From NCBI RefSeq assembly GCF_040549045.1, contig NZ_JBEWTB010000002.1:961501-1025500 (forward strand): 64,000 nt of DNA, read 5' to 3'. Under the pieces are notes generated by a model, which had not been told where the DNA came from, searched no databases, and saw only the letters and a list, made by a program, of their open reading frames with translations. Of this stretch, positions 34,980 through 43,096 are shown piece after piece. How positions within the stretch are numbered: position 1 is the stretch's first letter; the number at the start of each line of letters is the position of its first letter. Position numbers and translations under genes: made by a program. Source of the stretch: Endozoicomonas sp. NE40 (GTDB taxonomy: Bacteria; Pseudomonadota; Gammaproteobacteria; Pseudomonadales; Endozoicomonadaceae).

Positions 34980-35410
34980 CAAACACGTTGATACCACGTT
35001 CGTGAGATGAACTCCCCGATAACCTTATCATGCAGTTCGTCTGATCGAGAGAAACAGATCGTTCTACGTGTTAACCGCTTCAGCCGAGTGCGAAGCGTTA
35101 GGTTTGTTCTCTCGATGCTCTGGGTCAGCTTCTTACTGATAACATGGCTATCTTCCGGCAGTTCTGATCCGTAGGGCTTCCAGTCATCTGTGCAGTAAAA
35201 TTTGAACTTGTAAGGTTTGACCAGCTTTATCAGTTTCTTCAAGGTCTTTTTCGTTCTTCGACCAAAAACATGAGCGATCACCCTCTGGTAGCGAGGTTCC
35301 CACGCATAGAATAGCCAACGCTGATTCTTTTTATTGCCGACATAAGACCATTGCTCATCCATCTGGCAGATGAGCACCAGCTCTTCATTGTCGAAGGGGA
35401 GTGATGTCAC
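34979..35410 (-). CDS. insB: IS1 transposase, InsB part
   Basis: The 143-residue frame has the IS1 catalytic features: CQMDEQWSYVGNKKNQRWLFYAWE with the first Asp, FYCTDDWKPYGSELPEDSHVISKK with the second, and a downstream Glu/His region (RTNLTLRTRLKRLTRRTICFSRS). In IS1 the active enzyme is an InsA-B' fusion made by -1 frameshifting; insA overlaps it by four bases here (35407-35410). The TGA stop is at 34979-34981 and its last base is the A of the downstream gene's ATG. Confidence 0.92.
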   Translation of the reverse strand: MTSLPFDNEELVLICQMDEQWSYVGNKKNQRWLFYAWEPRYQRVIAHVFGRRTKKTLKKLIKLVKPYKFKFYCTDDWKPYGSELPEDSHVISKKLTQSIERTNLTLRTRLKRLTRRTICFSRSDELHDKVIGEFISRTWYQRV

Positions 35411-35682
35411 CTGTCGCGGGACGAGTTTTTTAAGTGGCTGATGACCGTCGTTGGACTGATGCCCAGAACGCGTCCCGTATCTCTGACACCGGAACCATTC
35501 ATGGCCATATCCACTATGCGCTCGTGAGCACCGGGCTTGTTGGCGTTGTAGACAAATTCAAGCTGGAAGCTTTGCCTGCAATTTCGACACAGATAGCGCT
35601 GTATGCCTGAGGGCGCTTTACCATTTTTCACGACACCATCTGTGGTATCACAGTGAGCACAAACGACTTTAATAATTGCCAT
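35407..35682 (-). CDS. insA: IS1 InsA (DNA-binding regulator and N-terminal transposase part)
   Basis: The 91-residue protein has a zinc-binding N-terminus (CAHCDTTDGVVKNGK ... YLCRNCRQSFQ) and a helix-turn-helix (GSGVRDTGRVLGISPTTVISHL), as in InsA of IS1. Alone it represses the IS promoter; fused to InsB by frameshifting it forms the transposase. Confidence 0.93.
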   Translation of the reverse strand: MAIIKVVCAHCDTTDGVVKNGKAPSGIQRYLCRNCRQSFQLEFVYNANKPGAHERIVDMAMNGSGVRDTGRVLGISPTTVISHLKNSSRDR

Positions 35683-35753
35683 AGGAAAATCGGCAGGATA
35701 ACAGCAAGTATTGGTCGTTAGATATACGAGATCAACGCATTTGATTCATGACC

Positions 35754-35798
35754 AAAAAAAGACTTGCCAACCTTTTCTGGAACGGTTGAAAATGGCAT
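35754..35798 (-). pseudogene. Displaced original 5' end of the exported-protein gene
   Basis: If IS1 and one 8-bp duplicate are removed, this segment joins in frame to the gene at 33258 and gives MPFSTVPEKVGKSFFLSS, a signal peptide with a proper basic n-region. ATG 35798 is preceded on the minus strand by an in-frame TAA and an A-tract. The next bases to 36030 are AT-rich and would have held the original promoter; no gene is seen there. Confidence 0.75.
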
Positions 35799-36095
35799 TT
35801 TTTTTTAAACATTTTTTACGTTCTCATATCATTGAATGGTTTGTGAAACATCAATGCCCTTTGATTCTAAATCCTGATTTTCCTTTTCTATAAAATAAAA
35901 ATCTCGAAATAAACCAGATTTTGAACGGTCATTATAGTTAATGTTTTTTTAAAGAGGTGTGTATTTTTTATGAACCGTATTTCATTCTGTTTACTAGCCC
36001 GAATATTTCATGAAAGGAGGCAAGTTCCGCCCAATCACTTGATATAATTGGGTCGACCAAAAAACCGCTTCGGAAGAAGCAGACCGGAACTTGCC

Positions 36096-36440
36096 ATGTC
36101 TAAATCTACACAAGAACAGCTTCGTTTTCACCCCTCAAATGGAAAAACCATCCGGGCTGACTTTAACGGTGGAGAGCTATCGTCAGACTTTGGAACCCTG
36201 CTGCTACGCGAAACTATCCTTCAGAGTGGGCTCATTAACGGATTGACTGATGCTATCAACGACAGGCGTCACCAATCCTACATCGACCACACAATGAAAG
36301 AGCTTCTGGTTCAGCGAGTGCTGCAAATGGCCTGCGGCTATGAAGACGCTAACGACTGTAATCGTCTACGCTCAGACCCCATGTTCAAGCTTGCCAGTGG
36401 TCGTAATCCCCTGGACAGTGATAACCACTTTTCCGGATGA
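36096..36440 (+). pseudogene. IS1380-family transposase, N-terminal fragment
   Basis: From ATG 36096 about 114 codons match the start of IS1380-type transposases: LRFHPSNGKTIRADFNGGELSSDFGTLLLRE, then INDRRHQSYIDHTMKELLVQRVLQMACGYEDANDCNRLRSDPMFKL. The sequence breaks off after NPLDSD at about 36430 and runs directly into a YkgJ-type gene, so more than 70 percent of the transposase is gone. A GGCAAGTTCCG stretch at 36020 lies near what should be the left end. Confidence 0.85.
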
Positions 36441-36703
36441 CAGCCATGAAATGTCGACTCGGGTGCGGTGCCTGCTGCATTGCACCCTCTATCTCCAGCC
36501 CCATACCCGGTATGCCAGAAGGAAAACCTGCCGGAGTGCGTTGTGTACAACTGGACGACAACAACCTGTGCAAACTGTTTGGCAAGCCGGAACGTCCAGC
36601 CGTATGCCTGAGTTTTCAGGCAGACCCGGACCTTTGTGGCACTGGCAGAGATCAGGCAATGACAAACCTGATTCAGCTTGAGAATATTACGCAGTGTGAT
36701 TAA
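36437..36703 (+). CDS. YkgJ-family cysteine-cluster protein
   Basis: The 88-residue protein has the cysteine pattern of the YkgJ/UPF0153 group: CRLGCGACCIAPSISSPIPG near the start, then GVRC, LCKLFGKPERPAVCLSF and DLCGTG. These proteins probably bind a metal or an iron-sulfur centre; their role is not established. The ATG at 36437 or 36446 can be used; the second gives MKCRLGCGACC, the usual opening. The IS1380 fragment ends where this gene starts, so its native promoter may have been lost. Confidence 0.88.
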   Translation: MTAMKCRLGCGACCIAPSISSPIPGMPEGKPAGVRCVQLDDNNLCKLFGKPERPAVCLSFQADPDLCGTGRDQAMTNLIQLENITQCD

Positions 36704-36753
36704 CAGATAACTTGTTGAATGAACACAGCACAACAACTGTCCAGGCAAGAGCC

Positions 36754-36800
36754 CTGAACCCGTTTCTGGCTCAGAGCCAGCGCACAGGTTAACGGTTCAG
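36754..36800. repeat. Nested inverted repeats before the zinc-finger gene
   Basis: Outer arms CTGAACC (36754-36760) and GGTTCAG (36794-36800) enclose an inner hairpin CTGGCT-CAG-AGCCAG (36766-36780). It lies between the YkgJ gene and the zinc-finger gene. It could be an RNA structure ending the YkgJ transcript; no T-run follows. The remainder of 36704-36915 shows nothing I can name. Confidence 0.45.
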
Positions 36801-36915
36801 AGCGTTCTGAAGCTTATCGCGGCTAACCATCCTTTTGATGAAGCAGCAGACTCTCCAGATCTTAACTAGACTCCGGTGTGTATGCTCTACTTCCAGTAGT
36901 TAAGCGAAAGCCGAT

Positions 36916-37542
36916 ATGCCTGTCTATCAATGCCCTCAATGTCCAAAAAGCTATACGACTCAGGAAATACTGAATAGGCACATGCGAGTTCATACTGGTG
37001 TAAAACCTCATCAGTGTGAGGTATGTGGTAAGAAATTTGCACGTAAGGATGTTTTAGCCAAGCACATAAAATGCCATACTGGCGAACGCTCCTACGTCTG
37101 TGACATTTGTAAGCGGAGATTCTTGCTGCCGGGTCACCTTACTGACCATAAGCGAACCCATACAGGTGAACAACCTTTCTGCTGTGATGTATGTGGTACA
37201 CGTTTTTCTAAAAGTGGCAATCGTGATAGACACAGACGAAACAAACATCCCGGGAATCCAGGAGAGTCTACGTCTACTGTACACGCTCAGGCAGAGCCGG
37301 TAGGAGTAGTAACGACAGTAACTCAGACCTTGGCATCTACATCCCAGCTGACCACGATCAGTGATGTAAGGTCCCCAAAAGGAAGCGCCCACGTTGTGGA
37401 GACTCGTACAGCTTCGTCTACAACAACAATTGTGGCCTGGGGGTCAGGTAAGAGTATAACCAGTGTTGCCCCCAGCCCTGACAGCGATGATGATAACTAT
37501 AATCCAGACAACGACCTTTGGGATATATCAATCAATGAGTGA
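36916..37542 (+). CDS. C2H2 zinc-finger protein of eukaryotic type (four tandem fingers)
   Basis: The 208-residue protein carries four tandem classical zinc fingers: C6/C9-H22/H26, C34/C37-H50/H54, C62/C65-H78/H82 and C90/C93-H106/H111. They are joined by linkers TGVKP, TGERS and TGEQP, the Kruppel-type TGEKP pattern, so sequence-specific DNA binding is likely. Residues at helix positions -1, 2, 3 and 6 are T,E,I,R; R,D,V,K; L,G,H,D; and K,G,N,R. The C-terminal 95 residues are Ser/Thr-rich and end with an acidic tail (PDSDDDNYNPDNDLWD) like a transcription-activation region. Bacterial zinc-finger proteins of the Ros type have one finger, so this is foreign in style, probably gained from a eukaryote. 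It has no signal peptide. A host-nucleus effector is a reasonable inference, not shown. Confidence 0.92.
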   Translation: MPVYQCPQCPKSYTTQEILNRHMRVHTGVKPHQCEVCGKKFARKDVLAKHIKCHTGERSYVCDICKRRFLLPGHLTDHKRTHTGEQPFCCDVCGTRFSKSGNRDRHRRNKHPGNPGESTSTVHAQAEPVGVVTTVTQTLASTSQLTTISDVRSPKGSAHVVETRTASSTTTIVAWGSGKSITSVAPSPDSDDDNYNPDNDLWDISINE

Positions 37543-37558
37543 TTAACCAGGGTCCTTA

Positions 37559-37903
37559 TCATTGTGCGAGATCAATCGGCATAAACGGGTTTAATCCGTT
37601 GCCAGCGACAGAGGTGACTGCCAGCACATCCAGCTGCAAAGTGATGTTGGCAAAATCGTCAGAGATAAATCCAAGATTCTGCGCTGGTGAGAACGTCACC
37701 CGATGCCTCCGGATATTAAACGGCAGACCTTTCCGGGCATCGTTCAGCTCCTGTCGCATCAGTTCCGAAAATGGTTTCAGTAACATCGGATCCATGTTTG
37801 CCAGCTTGCCTGATGCCCGTCTGGTAACCTTCGCTACCTTGTCCGGGGAATCTTTGAACCCGGCAATCAGAGGCTCAAGTTCGTCATCAAGATAGATCTT
37901 CAT
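37559..37903 (-). CDS. Hypothetical protein, 114 residues
   Basis: I do not recognise this protein. From ATG 37903 (MKIYLDDELEPLIAGFKD) it has a helical, basic middle (VAKVTRRASGKLANMDPMLLK) and a strand-rich C-terminus (ITLQLDVLAVTS). GGACGGTGC upstream is a passable ribosome site; an ATG at 37939 would add 12 residues. The beginning loosely recalls phage tail-assembly proteins, but too weakly to name. It is convergent with the zinc-finger gene, 16 bases apart, and divergent from avtA. Confidence 0.5.
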   Translation of the reverse strand: MKIYLDDELEPLIAGFKDSPDKVAKVTRRASGKLANMDPMLLKPFSELMRQELNDARKGLPFNIRRHRVTFSPAQNLGFISDDFANITLQLDVLAVTSVAGNGLNPFMPIDLAQ

Positions 37904-38005
37904 GCACCGTCCATGTGGCCAGGCTTCCTCCAAGACCATGCAGAGTCCGCATTAGTCAGTTAGAATTGCCCCTTTGCAGTATTATCAATAAGAATCGAGG
38001 CAAGC

Positions 38006-39259
38006 ATGAAGCTTTCCACCTTTGGTACCAAGTTCACGACTCATTCGGGCATACTCTCGTTAATGGATGACCTTGGTAACGCTCTGGCAACAGAAGACGA
38101 AATGATCATGATGGGTGGCGGCAACCCAGCCCATATCCCTGAAGTTGAGGAAATCTTCCGTACCCGCCTGCAGCGCATTCTGGACAACCAGGGCGAATTT
38201 ACCCGGCTGGTAGGCACCTATGACCCGCCACAGGGTGAAAAAGAATTTGTCCACGAAGTGGCGGCGTTCCTGAAGCGTCAGTTTGGCTGGCAGCTGAGCG
38301 AACGCAATATAGCCCTGACCAACGGCAGTCAGGCAGGCTTCTTCATGTTGTTCAACATGTTTGCCGGTGATTTCGACGACGGTTCCCACAAACGTATTCA
38401 GCTCCCCATTGCCCCAGAGTACATCGGTTACACCGATGCTGGCCTCAGTGAAAACTTTTTCATAGCCAGCCGTCCGGCTATTGATCACATAGCTCCTCAT
38501 CAGTTCAAGTACCGGGTCAATTTCGGCAACCTGACCATTGATGACTCTACTGGTGCGCTGTGTGCTTCAAGACCTACCAACCCTTCCGGTAATGTCCTGA
38601 CCGACGAAGAGGTCAGCACCCTCGACACTCTTGCCCGCACTCACGATATTCCACTGATTATTGACGGCGCTTACGGCACCCCTTTCCCTAACCTGATTTA
38701 CACCGATGCACAGCCTCAATGGAACAGCAACACCATCCTGTGCCTGACGCTGTCCAAACTGGGCCTGCCTGCGGCCCGAACCGGAATTGTCATTGCTAAC
38801 GAAGAAGTGATTAAAGCGCTGACTGGCATTAACGCCATTATGAACCTGGCACCCAACAGCTTTGGCAGTCTGGTCGCTCTGGACATGGTGAGGGATGACA
38901 GCATTGTCGATATCAGCAATTCCCTTATCCGGCCGTTCTACAAAAACAAGGCTGACTTTGCCATAAAATGCCTGCATCGTTATATGGACGACAGCCTGCC
39001 CTGGCACGCACACAAACCGGAAGGTGCCATGTTCCTGTGGCTCTGGCTCAAGGACCTGCCCATTTCCAGCCTGGAACTGTATGAACGACTGAAGCAGCGT
39101 CGTGTACTGGTCGTATCCGGACATTACTTCTTCCCCGGCATTGATGACTGGCGCCATAAACACGAATGCATTCGCATGACCTTTACCCGCGACAATACAA
39201 CCGTCGAACAGGGTATTGCCATTATTGCTGAAGAAATTCGCAAAGCCTACGCAGAATAA
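38006..39259 (+). CDS. avtA: Valine-pyruvate aminotransferase AvtA
   Basis: The 417-residue class I PLP aminotransferase begins MKLSTFGTKFTTHSGILSLMDDLG and has MMGGGNPAHIPEVE, typical of AvtA. The cofactor lysine is in LTLSKLGLPAARTG, the Asn/Asp/Tyr cofactor contacts lie in RPTNPSGNVLTDEE and IIDGAYGTPFP, and the substrate carboxylate Arg is in CIRMTFTR near the end. It interconverts valine plus pyruvate with 2-ketoisovalerate plus alanine in the cytoplasm. GAGG precedes the ATG at good spacing. It stands alone. Confidence 0.93.
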   Translation: MKLSTFGTKFTTHSGILSLMDDLGNALATEDEMIMMGGGNPAHIPEVEEIFRTRLQRILDNQGEFTRLVGTYDPPQGEKEFVHEVAAFLKRQFGWQLSERNIALTNGSQAGFFMLFNMFAGDFDDGSHKRIQLPIAPEYIGYTDAGLSENFFIASRPAIDHIAPHQFKYRVNFGNLTIDDSTGALCASRPTNPSGNVLTDEEVSTLDTLARTHDIPLIIDGAYGTPFPNLIYTDAQPQWNSNTILCLTLSKLGLPAARTGIVIANEEVIKALTGINAIMNLAPNSFGSLVALDMVRDDSIVDISNSLIRPFYKNKADFAIKCLHRYMDDSLPWHAHKPEGAMFLWLWLKDLPISSLELYERLKQRRVLVVSGHYFFPGIDDWRHKHECIRMTFTRDNTTVEQGIAIIAEEIRKAYAE

Positions 39260-39472
39260 CCCGTTCATAAAGGTTCCCTGTTCAAAGGGAACCTGCCTTG
39301 CTTTTCCTCAAATCAGTCCTAAAGTTATCGGATGCAGATTTTGCTGTTCAGAGAGTCTGTTCTGAAGCCTTTCCCCGATGCTGCTTCCTGTTACAACACT
39401 CTGATAACGTACGACAACGAGTCTTCATCATTGGCTAACAAGAACGTCAATGCCTTCATAAGGAAGGTCATT

Positions 39473-40207
39473 ATGAATACCTTTATCCGGTCAAAAGCGC
39501 TGTGTGTACTGGTTCCGTTTTTTGCTGTCACCCTGACCGCGACCTCACCAGCCTACTGCCAGACCAACACGACCAAACGTCCAATCCCGCTGGAGCAGAT
39601 CATCAGCCAGATGCGCAAACAGCATGGTAACGTTGTCGTTTATAATGCACGCCTTATACAGGAGGACCGGCGTACTGTTCGTCTTATTGACTTTACTCCC
39701 GAGTTTAAAATCAGCCGTCAGGGAATGCAGCGCCTGGTGGTCGATGCCTTCACCGGTAAAGAGATTGAACTGGTCACCATGCGCCTCCCGATGTCACTGG
39801 AAAAAACACTGGCTAACCTGCGCAAAAATCACCAGATTGCCAATATCACCAAAACCTGGATTGAAAACAATCAGGGTAACGAGATTCGGGTGGTCGAATT
39901 CACTGACAACACAAAAAAACGCTGGCATGCAGAAACAGATGCTTACACTGGCCTGCTACTGAATGAACACTCGTTCGAGTTCACACTATCCGGTAAACAG
40001 GTTCCGCTGAGTGATATTCTTAACGAAGCCCGCAAAACCCACAAAAATATGATCATCCTGAGAACGACTTCAAAACACCGCAAAAACGTCCCAGTCAGAG
40101 AGATCGTTTATCTGGATGAAAACGGTTATCGGAAACGCCTTATTGTTAATTCAATCACAGGAGAAACCATTAGCGACCAACTAACACCAACCCTGCCCTA
40201 TCAGTAA
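39473..40207 (+). CDS. Exported protein with repeated PepSY-like units
   Basis: ATG 39473 is preceded by AAGGAAGG and followed by a signal peptide (MNTFIRSKALCVLVPFFAVT, cleavage near AYC), so the upstream in-frame ATG at 39332 is rejected. The 244-residue product has three similar units of about 65 residues. Each has a helix (IPLEQIISQMRKQHG, SLEKTLANLRKNH, PLSDILNEARKTH) and strands ending in a V-D-A-F/Y-T-G or N-S-I-T-G turn, the pattern of PepSY domains. PepSY domains bind or inhibit proteases or sense metals in other proteins. No enzyme motif is visible. Function unknown; probably periplasmic. Confidence 0.75.
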   Translation: MNTFIRSKALCVLVPFFAVTLTATSPAYCQTNTTKRPIPLEQIISQMRKQHGNVVVYNARLIQEDRRTVRLIDFTPEFKISRQGMQRLVVDAFTGKEIELVTMRLPMSLEKTLANLRKNHQIANITKTWIENNQGNEIRVVEFTDNTKKRWHAETDAYTGLLLNEHSFEFTLSGKQVPLSDILNEARKTHKNMIILRTTSKHRKNVPVREIVYLDENGYRKRLIVNSITGETISDQLTPTLPYQ

Positions 40208-40711
40208 CAACTTTCAACATTTGAGTGTAAATAATATTTACATATTAAGTATTTAGTCCCATTAAAATCACATACTCATAGGTGTCAGCGCGCTTCAACA
40301 ACCAGCAAAACGAAAACACAAAGCGCCAGAAGCATAGAGCCTCCGAACAAACGCTACGCCATGCCACTATGTAAACGTATTTGTACGTAGTGCTATCTAC
40401 ATACGTCAACGATAACCTATACCCGTTGTGTTCAATCCGTAAACGATATGGGTTTTTACAGCTCTGCATAAAGGGTTGTTTGGAAAATTATTTCATCAGC
40501 GTAGCGACTGCACGCTACTCTACCCGATATTACTTATTCGCATTCAGAGTCTGGACATCAGACCTGAGGCGATAGAAGATGTTCGATTCTGCGATTAGGG
40601 CTCAGCCTGCAGCCTCTCAATCAGCGATCCAACTTTTCTGTGTATCCGGAGTTTACTGGACATTTGTTCCAGAACCTCCTGACAGGAAACTGATTAAAAA
40701 AGAGCAATATT
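40208..40711. other. Gene-free 504-bp region upstream of arcB
   Basis: No convincing coding frame is present. Immediately after the PepSY-like gene there is a palindrome GTAAATA-A-TATTTAC (40227-40241) in very AT-rich DNA. I looked for ArgR and FNR/ANR-type boxes ahead of arcB and found only a half-match (ATTCA near 40540). The arcB ribosome site is AAAAAGAG before ATG 40712. Confidence 0.5.
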
Positions 40712-41728
40712 ATGGATTTCAGACTGAAAGATCGTCACTTCGTCAAACTTCTGGATTTCACTTCCGAAGAAATCAACAGCCTGCTGACACTATCCCGCGA
40801 ATTAAAAGCCGCGAAGAAGTCATGCGAAGAGCCTCGTTTTTTACAAAATAAAAACATTGCCCTGATTTTTGAAAAAGCCTCCACCCGCACACGCTGTGCT
40901 TTTGAGGTGGCAGCTTTTGACCAGGGAGCCAATGTCACTTACATCTCCAGTGGCTCACAAATGGGAAGTAAGGAGTCCGTAAAAGACACAGCCAGAGTGT
41001 TAGGACGCATGTATGATGGCATAGAATTTCGCGGACATTTACAACAGCACGTCGAAGAACTCGCCGAGTTCTCCGGTATTCCCGTATGGAATGGTCTGAC
41101 CAACGAATGGCATCCAACCCAGATTCTGGCCGATTTCCTGACCATGATTGAACACGGCAACGGTCGTCCGCTGAACGAACTGAAACTGTGTTACGTGGGT
41201 GATGGGCGTAATAATGTCGCCAACTCACTTCTGGTGGGTTCAGCTAAAATGGGTGTGGATTTCCGAATCGCTGCTCCGGCTGGTTTTGCTCCTGATGAGG
41301 CACTTGTTGAACAATGCCAGAACATCGCCAGAGACTCAGGTGCCAGACTCACTATTACTGAATCGGTTGAAGACGCAGTCGCCGGTTGCGACTTTATTTA
41401 CACCGACGTCTGGGTATCCATGGGCGAACCGATGGAAGCCTGGGAAGAGCGGGTAAAACTGATGACCCCCTACCAGGTCAACCAGACCATGCTGGAACAG
41501 ACCGGCAATCCGGATGTTCGCTTCCTGCACTGTCTGCCAGCGTTCCACAACGACGAAACCACCATTGGTAAAGAAATTGCGGAACACTTCTTCAAAGGTG
41601 AAGAGAAAATGAACGGGCTGGAAGTGACCGAAGAGGTCTTTGAGTCTGAACACTCCATCGTGTTTGATCAGGCCGAAAACCGGATGCACACCATCAAGGC
41701 TGTTATGGTGGCAACGTTGGGCGATTAA
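40712..41728 (+). CDS. arcB: Ornithine carbamoyltransferase, catabolic type (ArcB)
   Basis: The 338-residue enzyme has the carbamoyl-phosphate site STRTR (57-61), HPTQ in NEWHPTQILADF, the ornithine-binding SMG in TDVWVSMGEPME, and the catalytic loop FLHCLPAFH. The opening and the FEKASTRTRCAFEVAAFDQGA stretch are closer to ArcB of pseudomonads than to biosynthetic ArgF, and the next gene is a carbamate kinase. The likely direction is citrulline plus phosphate to ornithine plus carbamoyl phosphate. The arginine deiminase gene arcA and an antiporter arcD are not in the window. Confidence 0.93.
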   Translation: MDFRLKDRHFVKLLDFTSEEINSLLTLSRELKAAKKSCEEPRFLQNKNIALIFEKASTRTRCAFEVAAFDQGANVTYISSGSQMGSKESVKDTARVLGRMYDGIEFRGHLQQHVEELAEFSGIPVWNGLTNEWHPTQILADFLTMIEHGNGRPLNELKLCYVGDGRNNVANSLLVGSAKMGVDFRIAAPAGFAPDEALVEQCQNIARDSGARLTITESVEDAVAGCDFIYTDVWVSMGEPMEAWEERVKLMTPYQVNQTMLEQTGNPDVRFLHCLPAFHNDETTIGKEIAEHFFKGEEKMNGLEVTEEVFESEHSIVFDQAENRMHTIKAVMVATLGD

Positions 41729-41771
41729 TCTCCCAGCTGTCCCAGCGGCCTTGACAGACCGGAGATATTCC

Positions 41772-42767
41772 ATGCTGGTTGTCATTGCCCTGGGAGACAG
41801 CGCGATTGTGCAGAGAGACCAACCTCTCAATTCACATGCGCTGCGACAATGCATTCAACACGCAGCCCAATGCATTGCCGAAATAGCAAACCAACATCAG
41901 GTGATATTGCTGCATGGCAATGGTCCGGCCATTGGCCTTCTGACCCTGATGAATGGCAACTGCGCCGACCTGAATACCGGTACCGCCGATGTTCTGGGAG
42001 CCCAGGCCAGGGCAATGACGGGCTTCCTGCTGGAACAGGGGCTGAGAAACCAGCTGCCGCAAAAGTCATTTTGCAGCATGTCGCATCTGACACTGGTTGA
42101 CGCTGACGATCCGGCAATGATGCATCCGACACGTTACGTTGGACCATTGTACAACAGAGTACAGGCACAACTGGTACAGGAGCAGAACCCGGACTGGGTA
42201 CTGCAGCGGACAGGAAGGCTTTATCGCCGGATGATCCCGGCCCCGGTACCAAAAGACGTCCTGGAAATGGCGACTCTGAAACATCTGGTCGCCGCTGACA
42301 ATATATTCGTTATCTGCGGCTGCGGCGGTGGTCTGCCCGTCCGAAATGACACAGATAACCGCCTCCATGGTGTTGAAGCCATGGTTGACAGAGATGAAAC
42401 TGCCGCATTTATTGCGCGTAAACTGAATGCTAATGCTTTGCTGATGTTATCCAGCATCGATGCCGTTTTAGACAAGCCCGGCCATCCGGAAGCAAGACAG
42501 ATTCGCACCATTACCATCAACCGTCTTGAATCACTGGGATTCAATGACACGGCGATGGCTCCAAAGGTGAAAGCAGCCAGTGGCTATCTTGCTAAAAACG
42601 AGCTTGCTAAAGATGACTTAGCCGACCGCCAGTTAAACGACAGGCGACGATTTTGTGCAATAGGCAATCTGCACAACGCTGCCAGTGTGCTTTCCGGTCA
42701 GTCCGGAACCCGGATCAGCGCATCAGCGTCTTCTTCATCCGAAGGCGCTGAGATTGTCTACTATTGA
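41772..42767 (+). CDS. arcC: Carbamate kinase (ArcC), divergent
   Basis: From ATG 41772, with GGAG eleven bases before it, the 331-residue protein follows the carbamate kinase fold throughout: LLHGNGPAIGLL, DVLGAQARAMTGFLLEQ, RYVGPLYNR, RRMIPAPVPKDVLE, FVICGCGGGLPV, GVEAMVDRDETAAFIARKL and a final GQSGTRIS. Several positions that are near-invariant in the family differ: ALGGNA is ALGDSA, and GSMGPK is TAMAPK. It would turn carbamoyl phosphate and ADP into ATP. The changes may reduce or alter activity. It is 43 bases from arcB, so one operon. A longer upstream frame from 41640 overlaps arcB and is not a start. Confidence 0.85.
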   Translation: MLVVIALGDSAIVQRDQPLNSHALRQCIQHAAQCIAEIANQHQVILLHGNGPAIGLLTLMNGNCADLNTGTADVLGAQARAMTGFLLEQGLRNQLPQKSFCSMSHLTLVDADDPAMMHPTRYVGPLYNRVQAQLVQEQNPDWVLQRTGRLYRRMIPAPVPKDVLEMATLKHLVAADNIFVICGCGGGLPVRNDTDNRLHGVEAMVDRDETAAFIARKLNANALLMLSSIDAVLDKPGHPEARQIRTITINRLESLGFNDTAMAPKVKAASGYLAKNELAKDDLADRQLNDRRRFCAIGNLHNAASVLSGQSGTRISASASSSSEGAEIVYY

Positions 42768-42834
42768 GAGATTTTGGGTTGCCCTCACACCGAAATTTTC
42801 TGAAAACCTGTAGGACTTTTGTTCTACATTATTT

Positions 42835-42927
42835 GGGGTTGTTGCAAAGGTTTGGAACAGTGTGGCATGAACGGTTTGTTATGAAGCCAGTCATGCCAAA
42901 GCAGCTCCGTTCTTTTGCAACAGCCTC
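42835..42927. mobile_element. MITE-like 93-bp inverted-repeat element
   Basis: The left end GGGGTTGTTGCAAAGG and the reverse complement of the right end, GAGGCTGTTGCAAAAG, start two imperfect arms that continue for about 40 bases (TGGCATGA is shared in both arms). It has no coding capacity. The ends resemble those of the IS5-family element at 32553 (GAGGCTGTTTCAAAAG), so it may be mobilised by the same kind of transposase. No clear target duplication is seen. It lies in the 329-bp gap before the V-ATPase operon, which has nothing else I can assign. Confidence 0.6.
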
Positions 42928-43096
42928 AATTGAGGGCATTGGTCTTAGTGCTTCTATCAAAACGTTCTTTCATTCAATGAAAACAAACGTCCAATAGAGG
43001 TGCTGTGTTTTCCATGGAGCCTGACAGGCCTGAGTCCCCCGTCACCGGGTCACTGACTTAAGCCCAACAGGTTCCGAGCAGTACAGAGGAGCAGAA

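Larger units (their letters stand above)
34970..35753 (-). mobile_element. Intact IS1-family insertion sequence
   Basis: The 23-bp terminal inverted repeats (34970-34992 and 35731-35753) match at 19 positions; both open GGTCA.G.ATCAAA. The 8-bp AAAAAAAG is duplicated on both sides (34962-34969, 35754-35761). The 784-bp element carries insA and insB in the usual overlapping arrangement. It is inserted in the 5' end of the exported-protein gene at 33258. Confidence 0.93.

Noticed and set aside
37539..37895. 118-codon plus-strand frame
   Set aside because: It overlaps the minus-strand frame at 37559-37903, which has the better start and composition.
40245..40469. 74-codon minus-strand frame
   Set aside because: It is Cys/Trp/Tyr-rich without a ribosome site, in a gene-free region.
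40500..40711. ArgR or FNR/ANR operator before arcB
   Set aside because: Only half-sites were seen (ATTCA near 40540); no full TGAAT-N4-ATTCA or TTGAT-N4-ATCAA motif.
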